Positions 27,004 through 36,578 are shown, counted from the first letter of the stretch. The stretch: 64,000 bases of DNA from an uncultured Muribaculaceae bacterium (GCA_910577355.1 CAJTMY010000008.1:1-64000); one strand, 5' to 3'. Notes: generated from the letters alone by a model not told the origin. Numbers and translations are program-made.

Positions 27004-28826
27004 GACTGACCCTCCTCTCCGAATAGTCCGCCGATATTATAGTTTTCGTCATTAGCCGCTAGAGTGGCATCTTCAGGGTTAAGTAGCTTGTCGTGCTTCT
27101 TGGGTAGAATGCGCTTGTACGTGTTATATATGGCTGCAGGTAGAGCCGTAAGTTCTACCTTTTCAGCCACATGCTCAAACTCTTGTTGCCACGGATCTTC
27201 GCTCGGCGAGAATACATATAACTTTATAGGCTGAACTACTTCCATACTGCCAATGAGTTCGACAATCGCCTCCACAATTTCTTCGCGATAGATTACAAGC
27301 ATTTGCTTTGTGCCGTCGTCAAAGAAGCGGAAAATTTGAGGATGAGTCTTAATACCTCCGAAAGTCTTTTGCTCAGTATAAAGGTTCTCTTTTACGCAAA
27401 GCATATCAGTAGAGAGATTGATAAGTTTGCGCATATTCTTTGGCGAACGACTACGCTCTACAAACTCCGTGCGATAGTAGCGGAGATTGTTATCGATAAG
27501 TCCGGCCACTTGTTCCCCGTTTGGTTTCGTATATCCATTGATTACACGCTTATTGCGCTCGTAAGTCACATCCTCACAAATGCCGTTTTCATTGTTGGTG
27601 CAAAGAATGCATTGACGCTTTCCGCCGTCCTCGACGTTCAGTTGCATTACAGCATGAAGCGTCGTTCCTGAACCGGCAAAAAAATCGAGAACATAATTAG
27701 CTTTGATAAAATTCACCAAATATTTTATCAAAGAGGTCGGTTTTGGAAAATCAAAGCAATTAGAACCTAAGATTTCTTTAAGGTGAACACCAGCTGCTTC
27801 ATTTGTGTCTACACCAAACGAGCGATTTATTAAATTCCAAGGTACTTCAGGATCATATTCTGTTTTCTCATATGATGGAGAAAATGCCTTTGTCTTTATT
27901 GAAACGGTTGTCCCTTTTTCAATTTCAGAATCAAGATTAGATTGGCTCCATTTGAATTTACCCTTTAATATAACAGGCCGAATAAAAAAGCCGGCTTTTA
28001 CCTCTGTATCTTCTAATAATTCTATATGATATGATTTTGTACCATAAACGCCTTTATAATAAATGCCATCTTCAAGTTTTGTATCAATCCTATTTTTTGG
28101 GAAAACCAAAATATGTTCAGCATTCGTTTGATTCATCAAGCCATTGTTACTACTGCTCGTTTTTGACAGACCACAGAATTTTTCTGAATTTCTTTGTTTG
28201 CAATAACAAAGAATGTACTCAACTGCTTTTTTTGTTTTTATGGATAGATTGGCAGGAGTCTCAGTTTTGATCCATGAAAATATATCTATGAAATTCTGTT
28301 GCCCAAAAATTTCATCACATAGCAATTTTAGATTAGCTTGCTCGTTGTCGTCGATAGATATGAATATGACGCCTCGATCGGAAAGCAGTTTCTTTGCAAT
28401 CTTAAGCCGCTTCGACATGAAAGAAAGCCATTTGGAATGGCGATATATGTCCTCTGAATCAATGTATGAGTCGTTGTATATAAAGTCTTTGTTACCGGTA
28501 TTGTAGGGCGGATCAATGTAGATTACATCGATTTTGCTCTCGTGGGTATATACAAGTGTGGAAAGCGACACGAGGTTGTCGCCTTCAATTATTACATGGT
28601 TAGGAACTTCGGGATTATCGGAAATGATGGCTCGGTCGGCAACTTCGCGGAATACAGGGAGTTTATCGCGCAGTTGTTCCTCTATATCTTCGGATTTAGG
28701 CTCCCAAACGAGACCGTATGTCTTGGTTTCGCGGAGAAGTCCGAGAAGCGCTGAGCGTTCTTCGTCGGTCAACCCCTCCAACTTATTGACGCGGTCGATT
28801 AACTTACTTTTGTCCGTCGCTTTCAT
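27000..28826 (-). CDS. Type III DNA methyltransferase, Mod subunit (N6-adenine)
   Basis: The 608-aa protein has the catalytic DPPYNTGNKDF (105-115) before the SAM-binding FFAGSGTTLHAVMQ (about 380), the beta-class order typical of type III Mod. The N-terminal region (LIDRVNKLEGLTDEERSALL) is also usual for Mod. The variable stretch between, about 180-360, should be the target recognition domain. I saw no simple sequence repeat that would make it phase-variable. It starts 12 bp after the 77-aa gene and overlaps res. Confidence 0.93.
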   Translation of the reverse strand: MKATDKSKLIDRVNKLEGLTDEERSALLGLLRETKTYGLVWEPKSEDIEEQLRDKLPVFREVADRAIISDNPEVPNHVIIEGDNLVSLSTLVYTHESKIDVIYIDPPYNTGNKDFIYNDSYIDSEDIYRHSKWLSFMSKRLKIAKKLLSDRGVIFISIDDNEQANLKLLCDEIFGQQNFIDIFSWIKTETPANLSIKTKKAVEYILCYCKQRNSEKFCGLSKTSSSNNGLMNQTNAEHILVFPKNRIDTKLEDGIYYKGVYGTKSYHIELLEDTEVKAGFFIRPVILKGKFKWSQSNLDSEIEKGTTVSIKTKAFSPSYEKTEYDPEVPWNLINRSFGVDTNEAAGVHLKEILGSNCFDFPKPTSLIKYLVNFIKANYVLDFFAGSGTTLHAVMQLNVEDGGKRQCILCTNNENGICEDVTYERNKRVINGYTKPNGEQVAGLIDNNLRYYRTEFVERSRSPKNMRKLINLSTDMLCVKENLYTEQKTFGGIKTHPQIFRFFDDGTKQMLVIYREEIVEAIVELIGSMEVVQPIKLYVFSPSEDPWQQEFEHVAEKVELTALPAAIYNTYKRILPKKHDKLLNPEDATLAANDENYNIGGLFGEEGQS

Positions 28827-28838
28827 GTAACGGTATAA

Positions 28839-29072
28839 TTAAAACAAAGTAATAATTAAGGAGCCGTCACTTACATCAATCTTGACATCAGGACAGCTGA
28901 CGGTATGTGCAATAGAACGTCTTATGCGAATAAATTCTGCCCGTTCTTGTTTATCCAAGCAGACACGGTCTGCCAATTCAAGATATCTTTTAATATCTTC
29001 GACAGAAAACATCTTTGAATTGTCAACTGACACCTCAAATAAGGTTCCTGATGGATATTTTGAAAAACGCAT
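28839..29072 (-). CDS. 77-aa protein of unknown function, first gene of the type III R-M operon
   Basis: I do not recognise a family. The ATG at 29072 opens MRFSKYPSGTLFEVSVDNSK; the middle is helical and charged (SVEDIKRYLELADRVCLDKQ), and the end is beta-like (VKIDVSDGSLIITLF). No signal peptide or membrane segment is present. It lies 12 bp before mod in the same direction, so it may help regulate or form part of the system, but nothing in the sequence proves it. Confidence 0.55.
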   Translation of the reverse strand: MRFSKYPSGTLFEVSVDNSKMFSVEDIKRYLELADRVCLDKQERAEFIRIRRSIAHTVSCPDVKIDVSDGSLIITLF

Positions 29073-29089
29073 TTTTATACTAAATAAAT

Positions 29090-29142
29090 CTCCAACGCAG
29101 CTATGCGAAGCTGACCAAAGCCTTTAAGCGACTACGTTGGAG
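29090..29142. repeat. Inverted repeat upstream of the R-M operon
   Basis: CTCCAACG (29090-29097) and CGTTGGAG (29135-29142) are perfect 8-bp arms with a 37-bp spacer, 18 bp before the first start codon of the operon. A small perfect hairpin (ACGGC-TTTC-GCCGT) follows at 29160-29173. The span 29073-29375 has no gene that I can support. Confidence 0.5.
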
Positions 29143-29312
29143 CTTCCAATGTTTTGTTTACGGCTTTCGCCGTTATGTTGTTGTGATATTGTTATTTGCC
29201 AAGGCAAAGCGCCAAGTCGATATGGTCTTTTCGCATCAAATGCTTAGATTGCAAAGTTAATCATTTTTCGTGAGATTCTAGGTATGCAAATCTAAATTTC
29301 GCAGTTGCTCCG

Positions 29313-29344
29313 AGCAATTTAATCTTTATCAGGCTTAAATTGCT
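29313..29344. repeat. Inverted repeat between the lipoprotein gene and the R-M island
   Basis: AGCAATTTAA (29313-29322) and TTAAATTGCT (29335-29344) form a perfect 10-bp stem with a 12-nt loop, 31 bp past the lipoprotein stop codon on the minus strand. It may end that transcript, but no T tract follows. Confidence 0.45.
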
Positions 29345-29375
29345 TATCTACATTTGATTATTGACAAATTGCCAA

Positions 29376-29837
29376 TTACTTCGAGAACGCTTCCGAGATC
29401 TGCTTGGCGACGCGTTTTATCGCGCCGTTTATGTCGTGGGAGGCGCCGGCGACGCCGAGCGAGGAGTAGGCGCCGCGGCATGATACTACCGGGCGACCAG
29501 TGAGATAGTCGATGAAGTTGACTGTAACTATGGTTTCTTCGGTCTGTACGTTTACGCCGTATTTTACCAACAGGAGCCGTTCCTGCTGTGAGCGCGACAG
29601 CTCGTATATGCGGGCGTCGCTTACAAGCTTCAGGTTGGAATTCTCGACGGCATCGAACAACTGTATTTCATATTCCATCAATTCCGCCGGGATGTGGTAT
29701 GTGTCGTTATTGATTATCGAGGCGTATTCATATTTGCCAAGATCCACGCTCCGCGATACCACGGTCTTGGAGGTCGTACATGAGCTCAATAACAAAAGCA
29801 ATAATATGACAAGTATATAATTTTTCCTGATTCCCAT
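29376..29837 (-). CDS. Small FlgO/DUF4136-like lipoprotein of unknown function
   Basis: From ATG 29837 the protein has 153 aa. It starts MGIRKNYILVILLLLLLSSC, a lipoprotein signal. The mature part (YELSRSQQERLLLVKYGVNV, TVNFIDYLTGRPVVSCRGAY, INGAIKRVAKQISEAFSK) resembles lipoproteins that assemble with outer membrane components, but I cannot place it in a family with confidence. It is the last gene of the long operon, 9 bp after the alcohol dehydrogenase gene. Confidence 0.7.
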   Translation of the reverse strand: MGIRKNYILVILLLLLLSSCTTSKTVVSRSVDLGKYEYASIINNDTYHIPAELMEYEIQLFDAVENSNLKLVSDARIYELSRSQQERLLLVKYGVNVQTEETIVTVNFIDYLTGRPVVSCRGAYSSLGVAGASHDINGAIKRVAKQISEAFSK

Positions 29838-29846
29838 ATCTTTCAA

Positions 29847-30962
29847 TTACACAAGGTCGGAGAAGAGTTGCAGCAGGTCGTCGAGGGTGACGTAGACGGG
29901 GTTGTTGCGCATGTTGGGATGGAGGCAGGCGCGGGCGAGCGATTCCACTTCGGCTGCGCCGAGGCGGTATTCTTTGAGATCGAGGCGCATGCCTGTGGCC
30001 GTTTTCAGCGAATGCACGGCATCGGCCAAAGCGTCGGGGCTGTCGAAGCCTAACGCATGGGCAAGTGTCGCCGCACGGTCGCTGCCTTTGCGGCCGTTGA
30101 GGCGGATAAAGCTGTCGATGGTCATGGCGCATGCCTCGCCGTGCGGGATGCCATAGCGGCTCGTGAGGGGATATGAGCATACATGGGCGCAGTTTGTCTT
30201 GGGCAAAGCGAAGGCGAGTCCGGCTGTGACGGATGCCTCGGCCATGCGGTCGCGCGCCACGGTATCGGCGGGTTCGTCGAAAGCTTTCAGCAGATTATCG
30301 AGCACAAGGCGTGCGGCCTGTATGGCAAGGGCGTCGCACACGGGCTGATGATTGCGGCTCCAATAGGCCTCGATGGCATGGCACAGCACATCGAAGCCTG
30401 TGCAGGCTGTCATGCGTGGCGACATGCTGTCGGTGAGCGCCGGATCGACGATCGCAACTTTCGGATAGAAACCATCGCAGCTCAGCGGCGCTTTCAACCC
30501 GCGGGCATGGTCGCTCAGCACGGCCACCGATGTGACCTCGCTGCCTGTGCCGGCCGTGGTGGGGATTGCAATTATCGGCAGCACCGACGCAGGCAACTGC
30601 GCGCCGTCGAGATAGGCCGCTGCGGGCAAAGTATCGCGGCACACGGCTGCGGCGGCCTTGGCGCAGTCAATGACGCTGCCACCGCCGAGAGCCACCACGA
30701 AGTCGCATCCATTCTCGCGCAGCATCGCGGCGCATGCGTCGCACTCTGTGACATCAGGATTGGGCGACACGGCGCTGTATATACCGACGACCGCCGACCC
30801 GTATCGGACGGCAAGATCGCCAACAATGCCCCGGCGCACAAACGACGGCGAGGTAACGAGCAACCCTCGATGCCCGCCTATGCGCTTTATCGCCTCGGCA
30901 AGATATTCAACGACGCCCCTGCCGAAGTGAACCTCGACAGGCTGCCGATATGTCCATGCCAT
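29847..30962 (-). CDS. Iron-containing (type III) alcohol dehydrogenase
   Basis: The 371-aa protein has the NAD(P)-binding VALGGGSVIDCAKA, TTAGTGSEVTSVAVLSDH and the iron ligands in GFDVLCHAIEAYWS and, later, NCAHVCSYPL and YGIPHGEACA (the two His). It should reduce an aldehyde or oxidise an alcohol in the cytoplasm. Its substrate is unknown; resemblance to phosphonoacetaldehyde reductases is possible, but no phosphonate genes adjoin. It follows trxB by 2 bp. Confidence 0.9.
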   Translation of the reverse strand: MAWTYRQPVEVHFGRGVVEYLAEAIKRIGGHRGLLVTSPSFVRRGIVGDLAVRYGSAVVGIYSAVSPNPDVTECDACAAMLRENGCDFVVALGGGSVIDCAKAAAAVCRDTLPAAAYLDGAQLPASVLPIIAIPTTAGTGSEVTSVAVLSDHARGLKAPLSCDGFYPKVAIVDPALTDSMSPRMTACTGFDVLCHAIEAYWSRNHQPVCDALAIQAARLVLDNLLKAFDEPADTVARDRMAEASVTAGLAFALPKTNCAHVCSYPLTSRYGIPHGEACAMTIDSFIRLNGRKGSDRAATLAHALGFDSPDALADAVHSLKTATGMRLDLKEYRLGAAEVESLARACLHPNMRNNPVYVTLDDLLQLFSDLV

Positions 30963-30964
30963 GA

Positions 30965-31909
30965 TTACAGGGGATATTCAAGCATGAAGCGCTCGGCGTC
31001 GAGAGCGGCGCGACAGCCCATGCCGGCGGCCACCACGGCCTGCTGATATACGGTATCGGCCACATCGCCGGCGGCAAACACGCCGGATACACTTGTTGCC
31101 GAACTGTTGCCCTTAAGCACTATAAAGCCGGCGTCATCGAGTTCGACCTGTCCCCGGAACACATCGGTGTTGGGCTTGTGGCCGATGGCGAGGAAGAAGC
31201 CGTCGATCTTGATATCGAACTTGTCCTCCTTCTCAGTGCCGGCATACTCTACAAGGTGCGCGCCTTCCACCACCTCGTTGCCGAAAAGTCCGAGAGTGTT
31301 GGTATTGAAAAGTATCTGAATCTTGGGGTTGTCGAACACACGCTGCTGCATCACCTTCGAGGCGCGCAGCATGGGCTTGCGAACAATCAGATATACCTTC
31401 TCGGCAAGCGATGCCAGATACAGAGCCTCCTCGCAGGCCGTGTCGCCGCCGCCTACCACCGCGACGGTGCGGTTGCGGTAGAAGAAGCCATCGCAAGTGG
31501 CGCATGCCGACACGCCCATGCCGAGATATTTCTGCTCGTCGTCAAGGCCAAGATAGCGGGCCGACGCTCCGGTGGCGATGATCACGGTATCGGCCACGAC
31601 GGTATCGGTGCCGTCGACCGTGACGGTAAACGGGCGCTTGGAGAAGTCGACCGCCGTGGCGATGCCCTGACGCAGGTTGGCGTCGAAGCGTTGAGCCTGT
31701 GCCCGCAGGTCATCCATCAGCTGCGGCCCGGTAACACCGCTTGGATATCCGGGGAAATTCTCCACCTCGGTAGTGGTGGTGAGCTGCCCGCCCGGTGCGG
31801 GGCCTTCAAGAACTACCGGCGCCATATTGGCGCGCGCTGCGTATATTGCCGCGGTATAACCGGCCGGGCCCGAGCCTATGATGAGGCATTTGGTGTTTAT
31901 CTGTGCCAT
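30965..31909 (-). CDS. trxB: Thioredoxin-disulfide reductase
   Basis: The 314-aa flavoprotein has FAD-binding IGSGPAGYTAAIYAARA, the redox pair Cys136-Ala-Thr-Cys139 in SACATCDGFF, NADPH-binding VVGGGDTACEEALYLA, and GVFAAGDVAD. It reduces thioredoxin with NADPH. It sits between the lolA-like gene (21 bp upstream) and the alcohol dehydrogenase gene. Confidence 0.96.
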   Translation of the reverse strand: MAQINTKCLIIGSGPAGYTAAIYAARANMAPVVLEGPAPGGQLTTTTEVENFPGYPSGVTGPQLMDDLRAQAQRFDANLRQGIATAVDFSKRPFTVTVDGTDTVVADTVIIATGASARYLGLDDEQKYLGMGVSACATCDGFFYRNRTVAVVGGGDTACEEALYLASLAEKVYLIVRKPMLRASKVMQQRVFDNPKIQILFNTNTLGLFGNEVVEGAHLVEYAGTEKEDKFDIKIDGFFLAIGHKPNTDVFRGQVELDDAGFIVLKGNSSATSVSGVFAAGDVADTVYQQAVVAAGMGCRAALDAERFMLEYPL

Positions 31910-31930
31910 ATGTAGTGTGTATGTTTTTGT

Positions 31931-32551
31931 TCAACGCAAATCCACCGTCTCCACGGCGGGATATTTGGCCTTGTCGTAGGTGAAGAACGACGGCGCGAGA
32001 GTCTTGCCTTCGACCGCCGAACCCACAGTGGCCGTGAATGTGCGGCCGTTAGAGAGCGTGACGGTGAGCTTCTGCGGCAGGTATGTCCTGGCATCTATGT
32101 CCACCACCGCCTTGCGCACCGTCGAGGCCGCCGATTTGGCCGTCATCTCTATCTCGATATTCTTGCCGGGGAGTCGGCGGCAGTTATACGCCTTGGCATA
32201 GTGGTTGAGGATGGCAAAAGGATTGCATTCGAGCAGTTCGTCGGTGGTCGGCTCGGTTATTGACAGCTCTTTCTGCGCCGAGGCATATGTCCACTGTGTC
32301 ACACCGTCGTACCACACATCCATCTCGGGCGACGACATGCGGTAGCACTGCCGGGCCACAGTGATGTCGCACGGCGACGTGCGGTCGCCGTACTGCAGTG
32401 TGAACTTGAACTTTATCGACGGAGCCGCCGACACTTTCGCGGCACACTTGGCGATTATCTGCGAGGCGGTCTCCACCGCATGCGAGGCCGCAGGCATCAT
32501 CAATGCCGCAAGCAGCAGCATTATCAAAGCTGATAGTCGTTGTGGTTTCAT
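31931..32551 (-). CDS. LolA-like outer membrane lipoprotein carrier
   Basis: From ATG 32551 the product has 206 aa, beginning MKPQRLSALIMLLLAALMMP (signal peptide ending ASHA). It has the LolA-type pattern ASQIIAKCAAKVSAAPSIKF, YRMSSPEMDVWYDGVTQWTY and NPFAILNHYAKAY. LolA carries lipoproteins across the periplasm; many Bacteroidetes have several such proteins. An upstream ATG at 32572 (MLNRLTV...) is an alternative start. ftsK ends 36 bp upstream. Confidence 0.85.
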   Translation of the reverse strand: MKPQRLSALIMLLLAALMMPAASHAVETASQIIAKCAAKVSAAPSIKFKFTLQYGDRTSPCDITVARQCYRMSSPEMDVWYDGVTQWTYASAQKELSITEPTTDELLECNPFAILNHYAKAYNCRRLPGKNIEIEMTAKSAASTVRKAVVDIDARTYLPQKLTVTLSNGRTFTATVGSAVEGKTLAPSFFTYDKAKYPAVETVDLR

Positions 32552-32587
32552 GACAGTTAAACGATTGAGCATTGCCGATGGTTCGTA

Positions 32588-35236
32588 TCACAGACTGCGC
32601 AGGATATCCTGAAGCATTATGGAGTCGACAAGCACTGCGCGGGGTTTCTGTCCGTCGGCGGGGCCGACGATGCCGGCGGCTTCTAGCTGATCCATTATCT
32701 TGCCGGCCTTGTTGTAGCCTATCGAGAAGCGGCGCTGAAGCGACGATGTCGATGCCGTGGAGTTCTGCACCACAAACTCGGCGCACACGTCAAACATATC
32801 ATCGCGCTTCGACAGATCGATGGCGCCGGGAGCCACACCGCCGCCCTCCTTGGGCGGTTCGGGCAGCTCGTAGGCCGACGGATAGCCGATCTGGCTATCG
32901 ATATAGTCGACGAGAGCCTCAACCTCGGGTGTGTCGATAAAGGCACACTGCACGCGCTCCATGCGGCTGTTGTGACTGAACAGCATGTCGCCGCGTCCTA
33001 TCAGACGGTTAGCGCCCGGTTGGTCGAGGATGGTGCGCGAGTCCACCATCTGCGCCACGCGGAAGGCTATTCTACCCGGGAAATTGGCCTTGATCATACC
33101 GGTGATAATATCGGTCGACGGGCGCTGCGTGGCTATCACCATATGCATGCCCACGGCACGGGCTTTCTGCGCTATGCGGGCTATGTAGGTGGATATATCC
33201 TTGCCGGCGGTCATTATAAGGTCGGCGAACTCGTCGACCACCACCACGATATAAGGCAGATAGCGATGGCCCTTCTCGGGATTGAGACGACGCTCCGAGA
33301 ATTTGGCATTGTATTCCTCCAAGGTACGCACCGAGGCCGTGCGCAGCAACTCGTAGCGCGCATCCATCTCCACACATAGCGACGACAGCGTGGCGAGCGC
33401 CTTCGAGGCATCGGTCACGATTGCATCGTCCTCGTAAGGTATCTTGGCCAGGAAGTGCTTCTCGAGCTTGCTGTAAAGGCTGAATTCCACCATCTTCGGG
33501 TCGATAAGCACCAGCTTGAGCTCGCCCGGATGCTTCTTGAACAGCAACGAAGCCAATATGCAGTTGAGACCCACCGACTTGCCCATACCCGTCGCACCCG
33601 CCACAAGCAGATGCGGCATCTTGGCCAGATCGACGATAAACACCTTGTTGTTGATGGTATATCCGAGAGCCATGGGCAGACGCATCTTGCATTCGCGGAA
33701 CTCGGGCGAGTTTATCACCGTGAACATCGACACTGTCTGCGGGTCGCGGTTCGGCACCTCGATACCCACAGTGCCCTTGCCCGGTATGGGCGCGATGATA
33801 CGGATGCCGAGTGCGGCAAGCGACAGGGCGATATCGTCCTCAAGACGCTTTATCTGGGCTATGCGCACGCCTTCGGCAGGCACTATCTCGTAGAGGGTCA
33901 CCGTCGGGCCTATGGTAGCCTCTATACGTGCGATGGGTATACCGTAATCGCGCAGGGTCTTTACTATAAGATTCTTGTTCTCTTCCTGCTCCTGCTCATC
34001 GATCACAGCATTGTTCGGGCGGTCGATAAGCAGATCGGGCGTGGGGAAGCTGTAGTGCGACAGCTCGTCGCGGATGCTGTACGGCTGCAAGGCGATTTCC
34101 TCGCCATCTTCCTCCTCCAAATCGAGCGCGGCCACGGTTTCGCCCGACGCACGCCCGGGTATGGCAGTCTTGATGCTGAACTCCGGCTCGGCATCTGCAC
34201 GACGCTCGGGCACAGCCTCCGGACGAGGCTTCTCGACAACAGGCACAGCCGCCTCCGGCTCGGATTCGTCAATCGAGAATCCCACTATTTGGCCGGGGAC
34301 ATCCGGCGAAGCCGCAACCTTGTCCGGCGCCACGGCAACAGCCGCAGGCACAGGCTCACCGACAGGAATACCGTCATTCGTTACGTTTTCCTCGCCGGGC
34401 ATCTCCTGCAGTTCGGTCGACGTCTTGCGCCCCTCTGCGGCGGCATCAGCCATAGCCTGCCGGGCCTTGGCCACACGGCCCGAGACATTGATATAGAACG
34501 AACGCAACTGCGACAGATATACCACAGCCAACATTCCTATCAGGAAGATCGTCACCGCATATGCTCCAAGTGAATCCGACACATGATACAGCCATTGGTT
34601 CACATACCGGCCATGGTTGCCACCCCAATGAAACGTTGTCTCTGCATTATAAGTGAACAGGCCGAATATCACCGACAGCGATATCGCTGTGAACAGACAC
34701 CGGCATGTGAACGCCCAGAAGCGGCAGCGCATTATACCGAAAAGCGACAATGCAAGTACTCCGGTATATACCACCAATACAAACGAGCCTATGCCAAGAC
34801 CGTCGATCATAAGCAGATGCGCCCATTTGGCGCCCGCGGCACCTCCCACATTCTCCACGCCCTCAGGGGCATTGGCTATGACCTCCACACTGTTGCCTGC
34901 CACGATGCTTTGGTCGGCCGGCCCCGTACGGATGAAGTTGATGGTTACAAAAAGGGTTACGAGGCTAAGTATCAGTAAAAACAATCCCATACCGATACGA
35001 AACTGTGTCCCCCGGAAAAATTCTATAAAAGGATTGAATGTAGGTTTATCCTTTTTCTTCTTCGGAGGCATGGGGCGCTGCGACGGAGTGGGCTTTTTCT
35101 GCTGCCGGGGCTGCTTTGGCTTGGCCTGCCGACGAGGCTCCTCGGCGCGGGGCTGCTGTCTGCGAGGCTCGGCAGTGGCATCGGCCACTCCGCCAAAGCC
35201 GTCCATCGACAGGTCGAGAGGATGATTTGAATTCAT
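32588..35236 (-). CDS. ftsK: DNA translocase FtsK/SpoIIIE
   Basis: The 882-aa protein has a basic, Pro- and Lys-rich N-terminus, four hydrophobic segments (about 75-250), a Pro/Glu-rich linker, and the motor domain: VAGATGMGKSVGLN (Walker A), VVVDEFADLIMTAG (Walker B), ATQRPSTDIITGMIKANFPG. The C-terminal gamma winged helix (TSSLQRRFSIGYNKAGKIMD) binds polar DNA signals. It pumps chromosomes at the division septum. It lies 29 bp after rpe. Confidence 0.96.
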   Translation of the reverse strand: MNSNHPLDLSMDGFGGVADATAEPRRQQPRAEEPRRQAKPKQPRQQKKPTPSQRPMPPKKKKDKPTFNPFIEFFRGTQFRIGMGLFLLILSLVTLFVTINFIRTGPADQSIVAGNSVEVIANAPEGVENVGGAAGAKWAHLLMIDGLGIGSFVLVVYTGVLALSLFGIMRCRFWAFTCRCLFTAISLSVIFGLFTYNAETTFHWGGNHGRYVNQWLYHVSDSLGAYAVTIFLIGMLAVVYLSQLRSFYINVSGRVAKARQAMADAAAEGRKTSTELQEMPGEENVTNDGIPVGEPVPAAVAVAPDKVAASPDVPGQIVGFSIDESEPEAAVPVVEKPRPEAVPERRADAEPEFSIKTAIPGRASGETVAALDLEEEDGEEIALQPYSIRDELSHYSFPTPDLLIDRPNNAVIDEQEQEENKNLIVKTLRDYGIPIARIEATIGPTVTLYEIVPAEGVRIAQIKRLEDDIALSLAALGIRIIAPIPGKGTVGIEVPNRDPQTVSMFTVINSPEFRECKMRLPMALGYTINNKVFIVDLAKMPHLLVAGATGMGKSVGLNCILASLLFKKHPGELKLVLIDPKMVEFSLYSKLEKHFLAKIPYEDDAIVTDASKALATLSSLCVEMDARYELLRTASVRTLEEYNAKFSERRLNPEKGHRYLPYIVVVVDEFADLIMTAGKDISTYIARIAQKARAVGMHMVIATQRPSTDIITGMIKANFPGRIAFRVAQMVDSRTILDQPGANRLIGRGDMLFSHNSRMERVQCAFIDTPEVEALVDYIDSQIGYPSAYELPEPPKEGGGVAPGAIDLSKRDDMFDVCAEFVVQNSTASTSSLQRRFSIGYNKAGKIMDQLEAAGIVGPADGQKPRAVLVDSIMLQDILRSL

Positions 35237-35265
35237 TTATGTGTAATGATTGGAGAGATTTCAGA

Positions 35266-35910
35266 TCAGATATTTGTCAAAGCCGAGATAGCGGCACGCG
35301 GGTCTTCCGCGCCGAATACGGCGCTCCCGGCCACCACGATGTCAACTCCGGCAGACGCTATCCCGCCTATATTGCCCGTAGTGACTCCGCCGTCGATCTC
35401 TATGAGAGCATTAGAGCCGCTTACGACTATCATGTCGCGCAGCCGCGATATCTTGGCATAAGTGTTCTCGATAAACTTCTGGCCGCCAAAACCGGGATTC
35501 ACACTCATCAGCAGCACCATGTCGAGTTCGCCGATTATATCCTCGAGCATGCACACCGGCGTGGACGGGTTGAGGGTCACAGCGGCTTTCATACCGGCGG
35601 CCTTTATTTCCTGCACGGTACGTTCAAGGTGTGTGCAAGCCTCCTGATGTATGTTCATAATGGTGGCACCGCAATCGCGTGTCTGCGACACGTACCGCTG
35701 CGGATCCACTATCATCAGGTGCACATCGAGCGGCTTTCGGGACAACTTGCCCACCTTCTCGAGTATCGGGAAACCAAACGATATATTGGGCACAAACACG
35801 CCGTCCATCACATCGCAGTGTATCATTGCGGCCTCCGACTCGTTGAGCATCTCTATATCGGCGGCGAGACAGCCGAAATCGGCCGACAATATCGACGGAG
35901 CTACCTTCAT
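35266..35910 (-). CDS. rpe: Ribulose-phosphate 3-epimerase
   Basis: The 214-aa TIM-barrel protein has the N-terminal APSILSADFGCLAADIEMLN, metal-binding HCDVMDGVFVPNISFG, DVHLMI, SVNPGFGGQKFI and EIDGGVTTGNI blocks. It interconverts ribulose- and xylulose-5-phosphate. It overlaps the upstream DedA gene by 4 bp (ATGA). Confidence 0.96.
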   Translation of the reverse strand: MKVAPSILSADFGCLAADIEMLNESEAAMIHCDVMDGVFVPNISFGFPILEKVGKLSRKPLDVHLMIVDPQRYVSQTRDCGATIMNIHQEACTHLERTVQEIKAAGMKAAVTLNPSTPVCMLEDIIGELDMVLLMSVNPGFGGQKFIENTYAKISRLRDMIVVSGSNALIEIDGGVTTGNIGGIASAGVDIVVAGSAVFGAEDPRAAISALTNI

Positions 35911-36578
35911 GACTCTTTCTTTTTAGGATTAAGCAGACGCCATACGATGAACGCCACGCATACTATGCCGATAAGGAGGCCCGCATACGACAGATACGAG
36001 TTGTATTTCTCCACAGTGGCAAAAAGCTCGTCGAGCGGCACCCACTGCGCAAGCCAGTAGCCCAGCCATGCCAGCACACCGTTCCACACCATAGCGCCGA
36101 GGCCTGTGAAGATCACAAATACGCCCACATTCATGCGCGCAAGTCCGGCAGGGATGGATATCAGCTGCCGCACCGCCGGTATAAGGCGCCCAATGAAAGT
36201 AGAGACAGCTCCGTGCTTGTCAAAGTATTTTTCAGCCTTCTCGACCTTTGCCTCATCGATAAGGCAGGCATGGCCGTAGCGCGAGTTGGCAAAACGGTAT
36301 ACCAGCGGACGCCCTATCCACAGCGACAGATAATAGTTGATAAGAGCGCCCACTATCGCGCCGGCAGTAGCCACAAGCGCCACCATCAGCACATTCATGT
36401 CGCTGCGCTGCGCGGCAAGATATGCGGCCGGCGGCACCACGACTTCCGACGGGAAGGGGATGAACGAGCTCTCTATCACCATGAAGATGAATACAAACCA
36501 ATACGACGCGTTTTCAACAAACCATTGAAAAAACGAGGCGGCGTCGAATATCGCCAACGGAATAAAAAGGTCGGGCAT
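35907..36578 (-). CDS. DedA/VTT-family membrane protein
   Basis: The 223-aa protein has several membrane helices and the VTT signature: SFIPFPSEVVVPPAAYLA near the N-terminus, then GRPLVYRFANSRYG and FIGRLIPAVRQLISIPAGLA with the conserved Arg residues. DedA proteins scramble or flip phospholipid carriers such as undecaprenyl phosphate or keep the proton-motive force. It is the first gene of the operon running to 29376. Confidence 0.92.
   Translation of the reverse strand: MPDLFIPLAIFDAASFFQWFVENASYWFVFIFMVIESSFIPFPSEVVVPPAAYLAAQRSDMNVLMVALVATAGAIVGALINYYLSLWIGRPLVYRFANSRYGHACLIDEAKVEKAEKYFDKHGAVSTFIGRLIPAVRQLISIPAGLARMNVGVFVIFTGLGAMVWNGVLAWLGYWLAQWVPLDELFATVEKYNSYLSYAGLLIGIVCVAFIVWRLLNPKKKES

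Noticed and set aside
27000..28826. Phase variation of mod by simple sequence repeats
   Set aside because: No tetra- or pentanucleotide tract or long homopolymer was seen in or before mod.
33455..34573. 372-aa plus-strand frame opposite ftsK
   Set aside because: Shadow frame without domains or start context; His/Arg-rich composition typical of antisense frames.
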